A stretch of DNA of 64,000 bases from Cinclus cinclus (GCF_963662255.1 NC_085052.1:35226654-35290653); one strand, 5' to 3'. Numbered from the stretch's first letter, positions 48,415 through 62,019 are shown. Program-made: numbers and translations. Notes: generated from the letters alone by a model not told the origin.

Positions 48415-51400
48415 TGAACCTGTTTCTATTGCTGGGGTGACGGGGGGATCACAGGAATTGACTTTGCTGGAGGCTGAGGTGAGCCTGACTGGGAAGGAGT
48501 GGCAGAAACATCCAATTTTGACTGGCCCAGAGGCACCGCGCATTCTAGGCATAGACTTCCTGAGGAATGGCTATTACAAAGACCCAAAGGGACTCAGGTG
48601 GGCTTTTGGAATAGCTGCTGTAGAGACAGAAAGCATTAAGCAATTGAACACCTTGCTTGGACTGTCAGAGAACCAATCTGTAGTGGGACTCCTGAAGGTG
48701 AAGGAGCAGCAAGTGCCAATTGCCACCTGCACAGTGCACCACCGGCAGTACAGGACAAATGGAGATGCCGTGATCCCCATCCACAAGATGATCCGTGAGC
48801 TGGAGGGCCAAGGGGTGGTCAGCAAAACCCACTCACCCTTCAACAGCCCCATCTGGCCTGTGCGCGAGTCTGATGGAGAATGGAGATTGACTGTGGACTA
48901 TCGTGCATTGAATGAAGTGACTCCACCGCTGAGCGCTGCCGTACCGGACATGCTGGAACTCCAGTACGAGCTGGAGTCCAAGGAAGCAAAGTGGTACACC
49001 ACCATTGACATTGCCAATGCATTTTTCTCCATTCCTCTGGCAGCAGAGTGCAGGCCTCAGTTTGCTTTCACCTGGAGGGGCGTGCAGTACACCTGGAACC
49101 GACTGCCCCAGGGGTGGAAACACAGCCCCACCATCTGCCATGGACTGATCCAGGCTGCACTGGAAAAGGGTGAAGCTCCAGAACATCTGCAATACATCGA
49201 TGACATCATTGTGTGGGGGAACACGGCAATGGAAGTATTTGAGAAAGGAGAGAAGATCATCCAGATTCTGCTGGGAGCCGGTTTCGCCATCAAGAGGAGC
49301 AAAGTCAAAGGTCCTGCCCGAGAGATCCAGGTCCTGGGAGTAAAGTGGCAAGATGGGTGGTGCCAAATCCCCACTGAGGTCATCAGTAAGATCACCGCGA
49401 CGTCTCCACCAACCAACAAGAAGGAAACACAAGCTTTCCTAGGTGCCATAGGCTTTTGGAGAATGCACATTCCTGAGTACAGCCAGATCGTCAGCCCTCT
49501 CTACCTGGTCACCCGGAAGAAGAACGAATTCCACTGGGGCCCTGAGCAGCAGCAAGCCTTTGCCCAGATCAAGCAGGAGATCGCTCATGCTGTAGCCCTC
49601 GGCCCAGTCAGGACGGGACCAGAGGTGAAGAATGTGCTCTACTCTGCAGCCGGGAACAAGGGCTTGTCCTGGAGCCTTTGGCAGAAGGTACCTGGTGAGA
49701 CCCGAGGCCGACCTCTGGGATTCTGGAGCCAAAGTTACAGAGGGTCTGAAGCCAACTACACCCCAACAGAGAAGGAGATCTTGGCTGCTTATGAAGGACT
49801 TCAAGCTGCCTCAGAGGTGATTGGCACAGAAGCAAAGCTCCTCCTGGCACCCCGACTACCAGTGCTGGGGTGGAAGTTTAAAGGAAAGGTTCCCTCTACC
49901 CACCACGCCACCGATGCCACATGGAGCAAGTAGATTGCCCTCATCACACAGAGCGCCAGTATCGGAAACCCAAATCGCCCTGGGATTTTGGAAATAATTA
50001 CAAACTGGCCAGAAGGTGAAAATTTTGGTCTTGCCTATGAAGAGGAGCAAGAACAAGTGACCCGGGCTGATGAAGCCCCACCATACAACCAACTGCCAGC
50101 AGATGAAACTCGCTACGCTCTTTTCACTGACGGTTCCTGTTGCATCGTGGGGATGAACCGGAAGAGGAAAGCAGCCGTATGGAGCCCCACACGACAGGTT
50201 GCACAAGCTACTGTAGGAGAAGGTGGATTGAGTCAACTTGCTGAACTCAAAGCCGTTCAGCTGGCCCTGGACATTGCTGAAAGAGAGAAGTGGCCAAAGC
50301 TTTACCTTTACACTGATTCATGGATGGTAGCCAATGCTCTGTGGGGCTGGCTGGAAAGATGGAAAAAAGCTAACTGGTAACGTAGGGGAAAACCAATCTG
50401 GGCTGCTGATGAGTGGAAAGACATTGCCAGTCGGGTAGAGAAGCTACCCGTAAAGGTCCGTCATGTAGATGCCCATGTCCCCAAGAGTCGGGCTAATGAG
50501 GAGCACCAACACAATGAACAAGTAGATCAGGCTGCAAGGATAGAGGTGTCACAGATAGACTTAGACTGGCAACACAAGGGAGAGTTGTTCCTGGCTCGAT
50601 GGGCCCACGATGCCTCAGGTCACCAAGGCAGAGATGCTACCTATAAGTGGGCACGAGACCGAGGGGTGGATCTCACCATGGACAGTATTTCCCAGGTTAT
50701 CCATGACTGTGAGACGTGTGCTGCCATCAAGCAAGCCAAGCGAGTGAAGCCCCTCTGGTATGGGGGGCGGTGGTCCAAATCTAAGTATGGGGAGGCCTGG
50801 CAGATTGACTACATCACACTGCCTCAGACACGCCAAGGCAAGCGCTATGTGCTGACCATGGTGGAAGCCACCACTGGATGGTTGGAGACCTACCCTGTGC
50901 CTCATGCCACTGCCCAGAACACCATCCTGGGTCTGGAAAAACAAGTCCTTTGGAGACATGGTACCCCTGAGAGAATTGAGTCAGACAATGGGACTCATTT
51001 CAAGAACAGCCTCATAAACACCTGGGCCAGAGAACACGGCATCGAGTGGGTGTACCACATTCCTTATCACACACCAGCGGCTGGGAAAGTGGAACGGTGC
51101 AATGGGCTGCTTAAAACCACCTTGAAGGCACTGGGTGGGGGGACTTTCAAAAACTGGGAGATTCATCTACCAAAGGCCACATGGTTAGTGAACACCCGAG
51201 GTTCCACTAATCAAGCAGGCCCTGCCCAGTCTGAGCCCTTGAGAACACCAGATGGGGACAAGGTTCCAGTGGTGCATATGAGAGGTATTCTAGGAAAAAC
51301 TGTTTGGGTGAACTCTGCCTCCAGCAAAGACAATCCAATTCATGGGGTGGTTTTTGCTCAAGGGCCAGGGTGTACCTGGTAGGTGATGCAAAGGGATGGA

Positions 51401-51442
51401 AAGACCCGATGCATACCCCAAGGAGACCTTGTTTTAGGGTGA
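48415..51442 (+). pseudogene. ERVL pro-pol with three nonsense codons (provirus B)
   Basis: One reading frame runs from the fusion point to TGA at 51440-51442, broken only by TAG at 49931, TAA at 50378 and TAG at 51380. The DTG protease motif is deleted but ILGIDFL remains. Counting from 48407, reverse transcriptase has catalytic Asp201 (TTIDIANAFF), the LPQGWKHSP motif near 233-241 and YIDD at 263-266. RNase H (TDGS, YTDS) and an integrase with HHCC and DD35E residues follow. The open frame begins inside the LTR at a non-ATG codon. Each stop is absent at the matching place in provirus A, where the codons are TGG, CAA and TGG. No frameshift is seen. This is the only copy in the window that keeps the RT palm. 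Confidence 0.9.
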
Positions 51443-51521
51443 ACTACCTACAATACTGTGCCTGTATCTGTAACTGTATGGATGTCTATAATTTGAAGAT
51501 TTTAATTTGATGTAGCATGAT

Positions 51522-51547
51522 GGTAGGGGAAAATTCAGGGTGGATAA
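51522..51547 (+). promoter_or_regulatory. Polypurine-rich stretch before the 3' LTR (provirus B)
   Basis: Same arrangement as in provirus A: ggtaggggaaaa, a ttc break, agggtgg and ataa, directly before the LTR TG. Confidence 0.5.
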
Positions 51548-52257
51548 TGTTGGGGTTGGTTCTTTCCCCTTTCCCTATGTGGAATTTTCCCCATTGTCAT
51601 GCTAAGTTACCTGTTGATTAGGCCCTAATGACAGGGGAAAGGGGAGGGGGGAGGGAAGAGGGAATCCCCGCCAGATTCAAACATCCGGAAGAGCAGACGG
51701 AAGGCTCTGGCTCGGCCCATTTCCCCCTTGGAGTTCAGATGAGAAGGACGATCTCTGCCTCAGCCCCATCCCTGCCATCCCAGCGCCAGGAGCCATCCTC
51801 ACTGCTGTCAGAGCCTGCCCTGCTGCCTTCTCACTGTAACCTGCCACCATCCAGCACTCTGCTGAGCACCAGGACCCACACCGTGAGCAGAGGGCTCTCT
51901 CCATCTCTCTCTCCCCCTGGGACAGCGCTGCCATCACCCCCACCCCTCCTGCAGCTCTGCGGGACCTGCCCGCCCCCAGCACCGGGAACTGCAGCTCAGG
52001 GAAAAGGTGCCTGCAGCCAGAAAGGGACTGGGACTGAGTTACTGTTCTGTTTGTGGCTAATTTCATAGCTGTTGTTGTTCTTGTTTGTCTTGTTAGATAT
52101 ACTAGTAAAGAACTGTTACTCCTACCCCCATATCTTTTCCTGAGAGCTCCCTTAATTTCAAAATTATAATAATTTGTAGGGAAAAGGGATCACATTTTTC
52201 ATTTCAGAGGGAGGCTTCTGCCTTTCTTTGCAAATACATGTATTTCAAACTAGGACA
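51548..52257 (+). repeat. 3' LTR of provirus B (710 bp)
   Basis: It begins TGTTGGGG and ends AGGACA. The polyadenylation signal is AGTAAA at 52104-52109. It shares the AAGTTACCTG and agagcagacggaagg markers with the truncated 5' LTR. It carries more changes in the purine-rich stretch near 51630-51660 than the other copies. Confidence 0.93.
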
Positions 52258-52262
52258 ATAAG
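52258..52262 (+). other. Target-site duplication of provirus B, right copy
   Basis: The bases ataag directly follow the LTR CA and match gtaag at 48214-48218 except for one transition. Confidence 0.65.
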
Positions 52263-55200
52263 GAACGACCATGAAGCATCCCACATTAGCCATAAAAAAC
52301 AGGGGACATCAAACGAAGTTACATGACATAGAACCAAACCAAGGAAATACAGAGACTTCACCACAGTGACTGGATTGGGGAAGTCGTTGCCGTGGTGGCT
52401 GCAATAAAATTAGTTAAAACGGGTCAGTAAGCAATCTGTTACACTAGTAGATTTTTTTAAACTTCTTTTGGCCCTAAGTTCAAAAGTGCCATCACCTCTC
52501 CCTGAAGCTATCTGTGCTTCATTTCAGGAGACAGAGTTTTCTGAAGCATCATTCCTACTCATCTTCTCTGCCTCCTCATGCACCTGCTACCAGCCACTGT
52601 CAGGCAGAGCCACTCTTACACCTTGGGACAGGTGTTAAAATTGTCTATATCTTAAAAAGGAATGTAATCAAACCTGGAGGGAGTGCTGATGCAATAGGAG
52701 CCTTGTGATCCACACACAAGACGAATTTCTTCTTTGTGTTAGGGTGTTACCTTTTCATGAAAACATCAGGGTTAGTTTTTTTTTTTCCCCTGTTATTACC
52801 AAGATCTTTATCCTTAAAGCCTTGAAATACAAACCTCAAATTTTCACTTGCAGCAGAGCAGTCTGTGTTACACCCCAAGGTGTGAGGAACGAGGCATGTC
52901 TCTCCCTAGGAAAGGGTGACAAAAGAGCTGGGATGGCAGTTGTCTCACAGCACCCTGAGCTAGCAGGGCAAACACAACCACACCAAAAACAACTTCAAGT
53001 GACTCAGCCAATTCCACAGCAGAGATGCCAACAAAGTCCAGCTGCCAGGCGTGGCACAGAGGCAGGACAAGGAGTACTCCTACCCTGCATGGGGCCAACA
53101 CTACTTGAGTAGGAAGTCACTGCTAAATAAAATGCTTCTTGACACCAAAAATCCATCCTTTACACCCCTGGGAGAAGACTGCACCAAAGTTATGTCCTAT
53201 TGCACTTGGGAAAAAGCAGCAACTTGCACCTTAATCCTTAAGGACCTTCCCTTGAGAAGGGGAATAGGAACCTTCACCTTCTAATGTAATGTATGAAGTG
53301 ATTTGTTTAGCCAAGTTGGGTTTTTCCTTTTCCTTTGAGCAGATTTGCAATGCCTGTCACATCAGTGTGGTGAGCACCCCTCTCCCTTCAGGCAAAGCCT
53401 TCACCAGCTCCTTGCTTCCCTCCTGTTCAGCCTCAGGACCTCTCTGGTACACACTGTCACTTCTGTGACATTGTCAGCCCTGACAGAACCACCTGCAGCT
53501 CCTCCCAGCACTGGACCGGAGCTGCCCAAACCCCCTCTGTACCCTGCAGGACAACACTCCTGCTGCACCAGGCAGGGGACTCCATCTGAGAAACTTCCTT
53601 CTCCACAGAGTAATTAAAATGCTAGTCTAGCCAAAATCTTACAGCACATACAAAAGCTGTTTCACTGTTATTTCTTGTGTCTATTTCTCCTCCAACCCAA
53701 TAAACAAATGGCTTGCCCTCTTTGCTCTGTGAACATTATTTGAACTGCATAGTTTCAATATAGCTTGAATAAAATTTAAATTTTGCTTAGCTGATTTTTA
53801 TTCTAGTATCTCTTGTTTTCTGGGCAAAAATGCATTTGATCTTGAGAGTAAAATTGTTATGATTAAATCTGTGTTTTAAAGGTAATATGAATTAGAGGGT
53901 AGAGCTGAAGTCATACATAACAGCTTGCATGGTGTTATACAGATGGAAAAAAAACTCAGTTGTCTGAGCAGCAGAGACCAGGACAGATTAATTGCTACCC
54001 AAAGAAGTTTTGTTATTCAGATTTCAGAACCCATTGAAATACAACATGATGCTTAAATATATTACAAAAGCCTCTCCAGAAACACAAGTCTATAACAAAC
54101 ATGTAAATGGAAATGTCAGCCTTCCAACTCAAACCAAAGCTTTGAACACTCACCTCCCAGCCTAAATCTCCAAGACATGGCCAAGGTGCTGCCTGAGGCA
54201 AAGAAATCTTTTAGCCCCTTTATCCTTCACTGTGACATACAAAGTGAATAAACAAAAAAAGAAAAATGGGTTCAAGGAAGGAAGAATGAAATCTCAGTTC
54301 AATTACTACAACCCAAAATTTCCTGTTCTCTGTGTCTGGGACATCAGGTCTTAATATTTTAAGTTTGTCCTGGAACTGAAAAGGCTGATTTTTACTTTGA
54401 AATCTGCACCTCTTTATTTATAATTATGTGAACACCTTTGCAGCATAAGACTAACAAAGACACAGTAGATTCACTTGCCCACTTTAATATGAATGGTATT
54501 TAATTTTTTAGTTCCTTTCCATATTCTTGAGAAGCTAATGAGAATGAGACAAGTGCATGGGAGGCCTGGACTATTATGTCAGGCAATTTAGCTTCTGAAA
54601 TGTATAAATCTGGTACTTGCACATGTTTTTCTTTATATACCACAGGTGAATTCCATGTGACTTGTGTATTTCACAAGTTAAATTATGCCCCTAATTGGTA
54701 CTTGATAATAAATGCCTGAAGGAGACCAGGATACTCAGATATGCAAGCAATTTTAGATTTAAATTAAGTTAGGGATTGATTTCCATTTCAAAACTGGTTA
54801 TCAAATTTAACAAGTGCAATAAAGATACTGGTTTCAAAAAGGGACACAAAAGATGAGAATGCAAACTGTTTGGCGAGGCACTTGGTGTTTAGAAAGCAGA
54901 AGAGTTACACATGTGAAAATGTTTTTAATTGTGTTACTGTCCTTTTGATCTAAGAAAACAGTAGGGTGGTCATTTTAACAACTCTTCTATATGAGCACAT
55001 ACTGATGGTGGAGTTTAATTTTCTGATACTTTATTTAGCTCTGATACTTGTTTTATAACCTAGAACTGCATTCTTTCAAAAAGTACGATAAGTTGTAAGT
55101 TGTGAAATAAACATCATCGGGTAATTTTTAACTGCATAGTAGTTACTCTGTTTTTCTGAAATTGAGAGAAAGACATGTGTTGGCTTTGACAGCCATTATG

Positions 55201-58200
55201 AAAGGCAGTCTCCCTTTTGAACAGTTTATCCCTGTATAAATTCTGTTTACACTTCTATGAACTCCATAACACAACTGCTGTCTTCTCAAACTCAGCACAA
55301 GCAACAAGCTGGGTTTCTTTCATTTTCAAGCTCAAGTAGTTCCTAAAAATACTCAAGAAATTTTAATCTAATGCTTCTGAGAATAAAATGGCTTAAAAAT
55401 GGAAAAGTGAAGGAAGATTTGGCCCATTTTGTTCTGCTCTGCTATAATAATAAGAAAAAGCAAGGTTATCTTTTTGAAGAAAATGCTTTGCTGGTAAATG
55501 AACCACCTGCCTTCTGATTCTACCTGCCAAGGGCTGACAATTGCTGATCTTTCCTGATCCCTCCATCCTGCTCAGGAAGATCTCATTTCCTCTCACCTAT
55601 CCAACATTGCTCTGAGCAGCTGCTGCCGCTGCCTCCACCAATATCTGTTACCTAAGCTCAAGAATTTCCCACTCTGCTGGAAGCTACAGAAGAGCCCCAG
55701 TGTATTTATTCACTGGGGAAACACCACACAAAGCCAAGGATGTCTGACAGGGCTCACAAGGGCAAAACCTCTCTCTCAGCAGAGCCACATCTGGATTAAA
55801 GGATAGGTGAGAGGGAGGGAAGGAGGGACATGCCTGCCTAGCATAATATTTACAGAGACCAAAGGATATGTGGTGTAACACAAAGCAAACAAATTCCATT
55901 TAATAAAACATCCTGCATACAAGGTATCACCTAACCGCTTACAGAGAGATAAGAGACCGAGATAATGCTTTAGAAAACTGGATACTGTGATTCATAAAAG
56001 GAAAACAGGAAAACACACAAATAAAGTTAAAGCCATTGAGATAAAGGAAAACTGCTGAATTTAAAGGCATCTATAATACAAGCATATGCTCATACAGAAG
56101 AGACACAACTAAAGAAAAATGAACCTCAAACAATTAAAGGCTCCTTTAAACATCTAAAGCCCCAGTGTTCATAAAAACACCTCTTTACAAGAAGTATTAG
56201 GTTGATGGAAAACAATTTTAACCTGGTGGAACTGGAACCACACAAAAATCTCAACTTTTCAAGGCTTCCAACATCTCTCTCTGCCTTAGGCAAAACTTTA
56301 AATAAAGATTTAAAAAATAAAAATGAACAAGGTTTTCTGAAACACATGAACTTTTGACTTGGAATCAGATCAATTTGGATTAAGTATCTTCTTATTTAGA
56401 CACAATGTCATAAATTCTATGTTGAAGTAAGAGAGAGGGGAATAAAAAAGGCATGATAAAAGCATGAATCAATCAAGAGCAACAAATATAATGAGAGAGC
56501 TGAAAGCACAAGAGATTCACAATTTCTGGATGCACTGAAGTAATAAAAAACCTCAATTTACATGCAAAATTTAAGCTGAAAATCGTGACCACAGCACATT
56601 TTTAATAATAACTTCAGCAAAAGGAACAGGCAGGTCACAAGGTCAAGCACTAGGGGCACAGCTTGAGAGGACCCCACACAGAATCTGTCTGGGCAGCTCA
56701 AAAGCTTGGGAAGCAGCAGAGCTGCCAGTGCTGGGCTGCTGCCCCTGGGTGTAGCAGTGCAGAGCTGAGCGCAAGAGGAAACCAGGCACTCTGAACACTG
56801 GGAAGCACAGAAGTACCAGCAGAAAGAGCATGCAGGATGTCCTCACACATCACTCACATTTCAGGGCACGGAAGGGCAGGAGAAAGAATCAACACAGCCC
56901 AGACCAGCTGCAGTTTGTGCTGCACAGGGGCAGCCGAGGGGAAACAGGGGCAGGACCATAAAGGCAGGGAGAATTATTGATTCTTTCTTCCAGGTGGAAG
57001 ATTTCATCCTACAAACAGAAAGCAGTAGAATCACAGAGTCTGGATGGACAGATCAGTGACTACAAGGTACTAAGACAGTGACTGACAGGAGTGCAGGAGG
57101 TGTGACCTGAACAAGCCCCATGATCACTTTCAAAATTAACTTGGGAGAAGTGCCAAAGTGTGGCACAAGCCATTGCAGTTCTGGAAACCAAATCACAAAG
57201 TGAGGCTCCCGAAAGGTGGTGACAGGGCTGTTCCCATGCCCAAGTGACAATGGTCACCAGCCTGCCCCTATCCATACCCCTCCTGAGACCAGAGTGCCCA
57301 TGGATTAATCTTCCTACCACGTTTATTTTACTCTAACTCACACCAATACAGCACAGCAGTCGGCTCTGCTTTTCCCAGCACACATGCTCTAGTCAACACC
57401 AACTACAGCCACTGGAAAAGAGCCTCTCCTCCCACTGGAACCACTCCCTCATTCCCAGACAACAGTATTCTAGTATTCCTGCACAAGAGTCCTCAGCCTG
57501 ACTGCACTGGAGCAACAAGAGTGCAGCTGCACGAACCACAGCTCCCAAGCAATCACTGCTGTTTGGTTTTACCCTGGTTCAATGATGGAACTGATCTGAA
57601 AGCCAGCAACAGTTCAAAGGACCTTTCCAGGATGTTTTTCCCTGTGAGCACTGCACTCACCTGGTAAAGCAAAGATCAGAGCACATGAGGTGCCCAATGG
57701 AGTAACACTACAGACAATCCTTTCAAAACCACAACATCCAACCACTGTTTCCATCACAAAAGAAATGACATGAAAATTAAGGTGTTTCAGTTCTCACAAA
57801 ACTGCTACAGTACAAATTATTACCTCAGCTATTCTTCTATGAGCACCTTCAGGAATATTTTTTTTCCATTGATTCTTGTGAAAAAAAACACAGCTTAGGA
57901 GAAAATGCATGCGCTGGATCTATTTTTCTTCCAAGAAGGACGAAAAATTTCTACATTTTGCAAGCACAGTAGTCTCATGACACTAAACATACTTTGCATC
58001 AATTCAAAATGTTGTGTGTACTAAAATAATCAATGTTGAAAACTTCTGAAATTATTTCCACAGCTAGATACTGCATGTTTTTTTCAAGGCTTAAAACAAT
58101 TTCCTTCTACATTTTTATAGATTGGGAATCAGCCATTAAAATGAATATCTTCACAATACTAAGTGCTTTTCCGGCATTTTCAATTCCAGAGTATACAAAA

Positions 58201-59107
58201 ATATTCTCAACATGCCAAAAGACACACTTGCAAATAAACTCAAGTACCTAATTAGTACCAAATAAACAGAAAATTTCCTATGATGCAGCCCAATAACAAT
58301 TTAAAATATTTGAGAGGTTAGAACATAGATTGAATTAATCTAGTATTTTATGAAAAATCGTAAGTTGACTATTTATTGAGCAGCACCAGATGTAAAACAA
58401 TTTTAAAATACGGTGATTAACTTTGAAAGGTGGAGTCCAATTTAGACCAAAAATACACACAGGTGACCCACAAATAATGAGAACAGGTAACTGTTGTAAT
58501 GGTTCAGCATCTGATCCCTATGATGAGAAGCATGAAAACAAGCTTGATTTAAAAACCACTTTCTACTCCAGAAACAGAGAACTTCTCAGGATAATTATTA
58601 ATTGTGTCAGATATGTCTTGGAAGTGAAAGAACTGCCATTACTTTCTACATAAAGATACGTGTTGCAAATTTCAGCTGTAAAGACATCAAATTAGCTGTG
58701 CTGAAATAATGCACTTCCTCAAAAGCTTCTGCTCTACACTTGTGTTTGTACAGAGCTGGGTTGCTCCCTTATGGATGTAAGTGTATGTAAAATTAAAAAG
58801 TTATCAGTTAAACTGGGACTCCTAAACATCTTCCTGATATGCTCGAAGAGTTCACACAAGACACCTGATTTTGGTGCAGGGTTTAACTGCATTCTATTAA
58901 CCTACTGCAGCCATTAGAGTTTCATTCTATTAATTTACAGTAAATGATGTTGGCTTGATCACTGATGAAAAACATTTTTGAAAAGCAGAAGCTGCGTTAC
59001 TGTACTCACTTTTCCAGCAATAAGGTAAATAGTTCTTCCAATTCTATGCATGGGGCAAAAGATAACCAGTCAATACTCAGGAATGGACTACTTAAGTGCC
59101 TTGAAAA

Positions 59108-59138
59108 TTAAATTACATTGCAGTTCAATGTAATTTAA
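59108..59138. repeat. Perfect inverted repeat, 13-bp arms
   Basis: The arms ttaaattacattg and caatgtaatttaa surround the 5-base loop cagtt. Confidence 0.92.
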
Positions 59139-60491
59139 AACGCCAGACAAATCAGAGGCTCTCACAGATTTTAATTAATCTCTATATTCAGACCTTGCCT
59201 TTTCCCCACCCTGCTGCTACTATTCCTTTAATATTTATTCACTGCACTGCATAAAACCATAAAAACAACCAAATTTATTTCATCTTTTTTACAGTAGAAT
59301 AGATTTGAAATAAACAAGGACAGTGTTTCCCATCTTAAATAAAGAACTGTTTTGGACAACAGCATTTCAGAAACCCAAGCACGCTCATGGCATAATTTCA
59401 CTGACAAGTTGCCATAGAAATAGCCAGCTCAAATGCATGCTAAGTCTCAGCCACAGAACGAAAAGTACTTCAATATTCTTGAACCAGTTTCAAGGGGGGG
59501 CAGGAAGCCGATAGACAAAACAGCCGGTAAAAGTCACAAGAAAAAGACTTTGCAGGGGAGCCACTGGAGTCAGAAGACAGCACTGAGGGAAGCTGTGGAT
59601 GTGAGGTCACAGGGCACCCCAAACCCTCCCTTCCCAAACAGCCCCCAGGGACCCAGGCCCGGGGGCTGCCCCTCAGGGCAATAAACTCAGTCAGGGGCAA
59701 TTAAGCTCAGTGAGAGCCCAAGCTGGAGCCTCCAGGGTTTCTTTGCAGCTCTTTCCCTGGAAGTGTGGCAGCAGAATACTAGGATTGATGGTGCCAAAGG
59801 TGACTCTCAAAAGCTGGAGTGGCTGGTGGCAATTCATTTCCTATGACAAATTCCACATGTTGTTCTCTTTTTAATATATTCAGATATTAATTTGTTATTC
59901 AGAACTATTCTCCTGACCCATGCTAGGGGCTGTTTTTCTAGCTTGTTTCAATTCCCTATGTGAAACAGTCATGATTGCAAACTTTGTATCTTCACTCTGC
60001 AAATACATTGAAATACATATTTTAACAGCTGTTCAAGATACATTGGGCAGTACAGAAGTCTGTCACCAGGAACCTTATAGAGATCAAATTTAGCTCACAG
60101 TCAACAAAATTATAATAAATAGAATTAGGAATTCAATCTATTTCATAGTGTGCAGGCCACTTAACGGTGCATATAGCCAGCACCATTAACATTTATTTGC
60201 AGAAAGTGCCCAATTGCACTGCTTCTTTAGGAAGTAACTGGATTTCTGCTATGGTGTATTTATCTTTTTCTCCCTTGCTTGACACATTTTGTATCCTTTA
60301 AAGTGAGAAGTAATCTATTTTCCTTCCTTGGTGAGGTTTTGCTGGTTACAGTTGGCTGAATGATAGTAAGTTTTTGCTGAGTAAAAGTTCTTAGGTTTTC
60401 AGTTTGACTTTGGCAACAAATGCAATTAGGGACTATTACGTACCATAGATTAATCTACCGCTCATTAATATTCTTATCATTATAATTTTAC

Positions 60492-60520
60492 AAAAAAAAA
60501 AAACCCAAACAAACAAACAA
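60492..60520. repeat. Poly(A) and (CAAA)n tract
   Basis: Twelve A's, then ccc and three CAAA-type units. Confidence 0.9.
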
Positions 60521-61527
60521 ATTCTTTTCATGTGGAATAATCCAAAGGAGAAAGAAAATCAGTCTCAAGAATGCATTGCAGTGCTCTCCTCTTTCCACCC
60601 AGCATGCTAAGAGGAAAGTGTTACTAACTGCTGTAGTAACAAAAACCTTGTTACCAGCTTTATTTAGAGTTTTGAGCAGCATGCATCACCACCCTGAACT
60701 CATAACCATCTTTAAAACCTCTGATAATTTCTATTTCAATCGGGATTACTCCTGTCATGAAGATGACACTGAATACTCTACCCATCCACAAAGCCCTTTT
60801 TATTCTTTTTGGGCTATAGAAAGAGTTCCTGTCCCTGTTGCTGTGTGGTACTCCCTTGCCCATCTCCATAGCAATACTTCTGCATCACAAAGAGCAGCAG
60901 ACAGAAAAGGTGCCTGAGCCTTCACCTGAGTCCCACTGCTAGGAAACATTCCTAGACTGCATTCCCAACCCCAGAAGCAGTCCCTGCCTAACAAGGTGCT
61001 GGCAGTGGCCTCCCCATTGCTTATCTCAGCACTAGGCTTGGCCTGGGTTCAGTTTCAGCCCAGATTGTTCCCTTTTCCCCCAGTCCCCCTCCTTCTCCAG
61101 CCTCCCTTGCCAGCTCCAGCCCCTGCCATCTGACAGTCAGAGGCAGCTCTGTCCCCTGCCACTTCTCCTGCTCAAAACAGAGACTCATTTCTATTAAGTC
61201 CTGGAGCGGAATAAAACTGAAGGAGTTTGCATAAACCCCCAACCTGCTCATCCATTTCAGTCTTCAAAAGGAGAGGCAGAGATCCAGGGGAAGGAGCCAA
61301 GTCCTTCTTCTGCAGAGATAGTACCAGGAGAGCAAGAAAGAAAGGATGAACACAGTGCACTGGGTCCCTCCTCCAAATATCTGTTGTCCCTAGTAGCATA
61401 AACAACTGAAACTGAATTGTGGCCCCAGACTGAAGACCTTCACCTGCACCTGGACTACTGATTCCCTTACTCAGGGATCCTCACTTAGTGTTTGGGTTTG
61501 TTTGTTTTGTGACTGCAACAGGAGGTG

Positions 61528-61594
61528 ATATAAATAGATATATATATGTATGTATGTATGTATATAGATACACATATAATATATAAGGGTTATA
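61528..61594. repeat. TA/TATG microsatellite
   Basis: TA-rich sequence with a core of tandem TATG units, about 61546-61562, inside longer TA and GATA runs. Confidence 0.88.
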
Positions 61595-62019
61595 TAATGT
61601 TTAAACATGGGAAAGGCATTTGTTTACTCACAGCAACATTTTGGGGACTGGGAAAAAAGGAAGGAAAACACCTGAATCCTCATAAGCAATTGCCCTCATA
61701 AGTGGCACATTTCCCTCATGTTTCAAAGGAATCTAATTTTCTTTTGTGGTCCTGAAATGTATCAGCTGACATTTCTTGCTATTATGGACTTTAGTTTAGA
61801 CCTATGTCTTTATTCAAGCAGTGGATAAGCCAGACACCTGCATTCTAGAAAATCATATGCCAGTATTGATTTTTATAATGGTAATAATTCACTATCAGTA
61901 GCAGCAGTACCAACACAGTGAAAGCTGCTTTCATAATGGTATTTCAACATTTGGGAATATTTTGCAATGAAAAACACAGAAACTACAGTCATATATTTAC
62001 CTGATTAAAGAGAAGACAA

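Larger units (their letters stand above)
48219..52257 (+). mobile_element. ERVL-type provirus B, internally deleted
   Basis: Layout: the first about 196 bases of a 5' LTR, fused directly to mid-protease, then reverse transcriptase, RNase H, integrase and a full 3' LTR. The rest of the 5' LTR, the PBS, all of gag and the protease active site are missing. Flanks gtaag and ataag form a 5-bp target duplication with one change, so both ends belong to one insertion. Both LTR ends carry the same lineage markers (AAGTTACCTG and agagcagacggaagg) that differ from provirus A and the solo LTR. The promoter-side loss and three nonsense codons make it inactive. Confidence 0.92.

Noticed and set aside
49931..51382. 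Cytidine-deaminase hypermutation as the cause of the stops
   Set aside because: Only three stops are seen, one of them C-to-T on plus, and other Trp codons are intact; ordinary decay is enough.
57022..57310. Possible second CR1 fragment (agaatcacagagt start)
   Set aside because: Only a short tail-like match, with no supporting upstream CR1 block.
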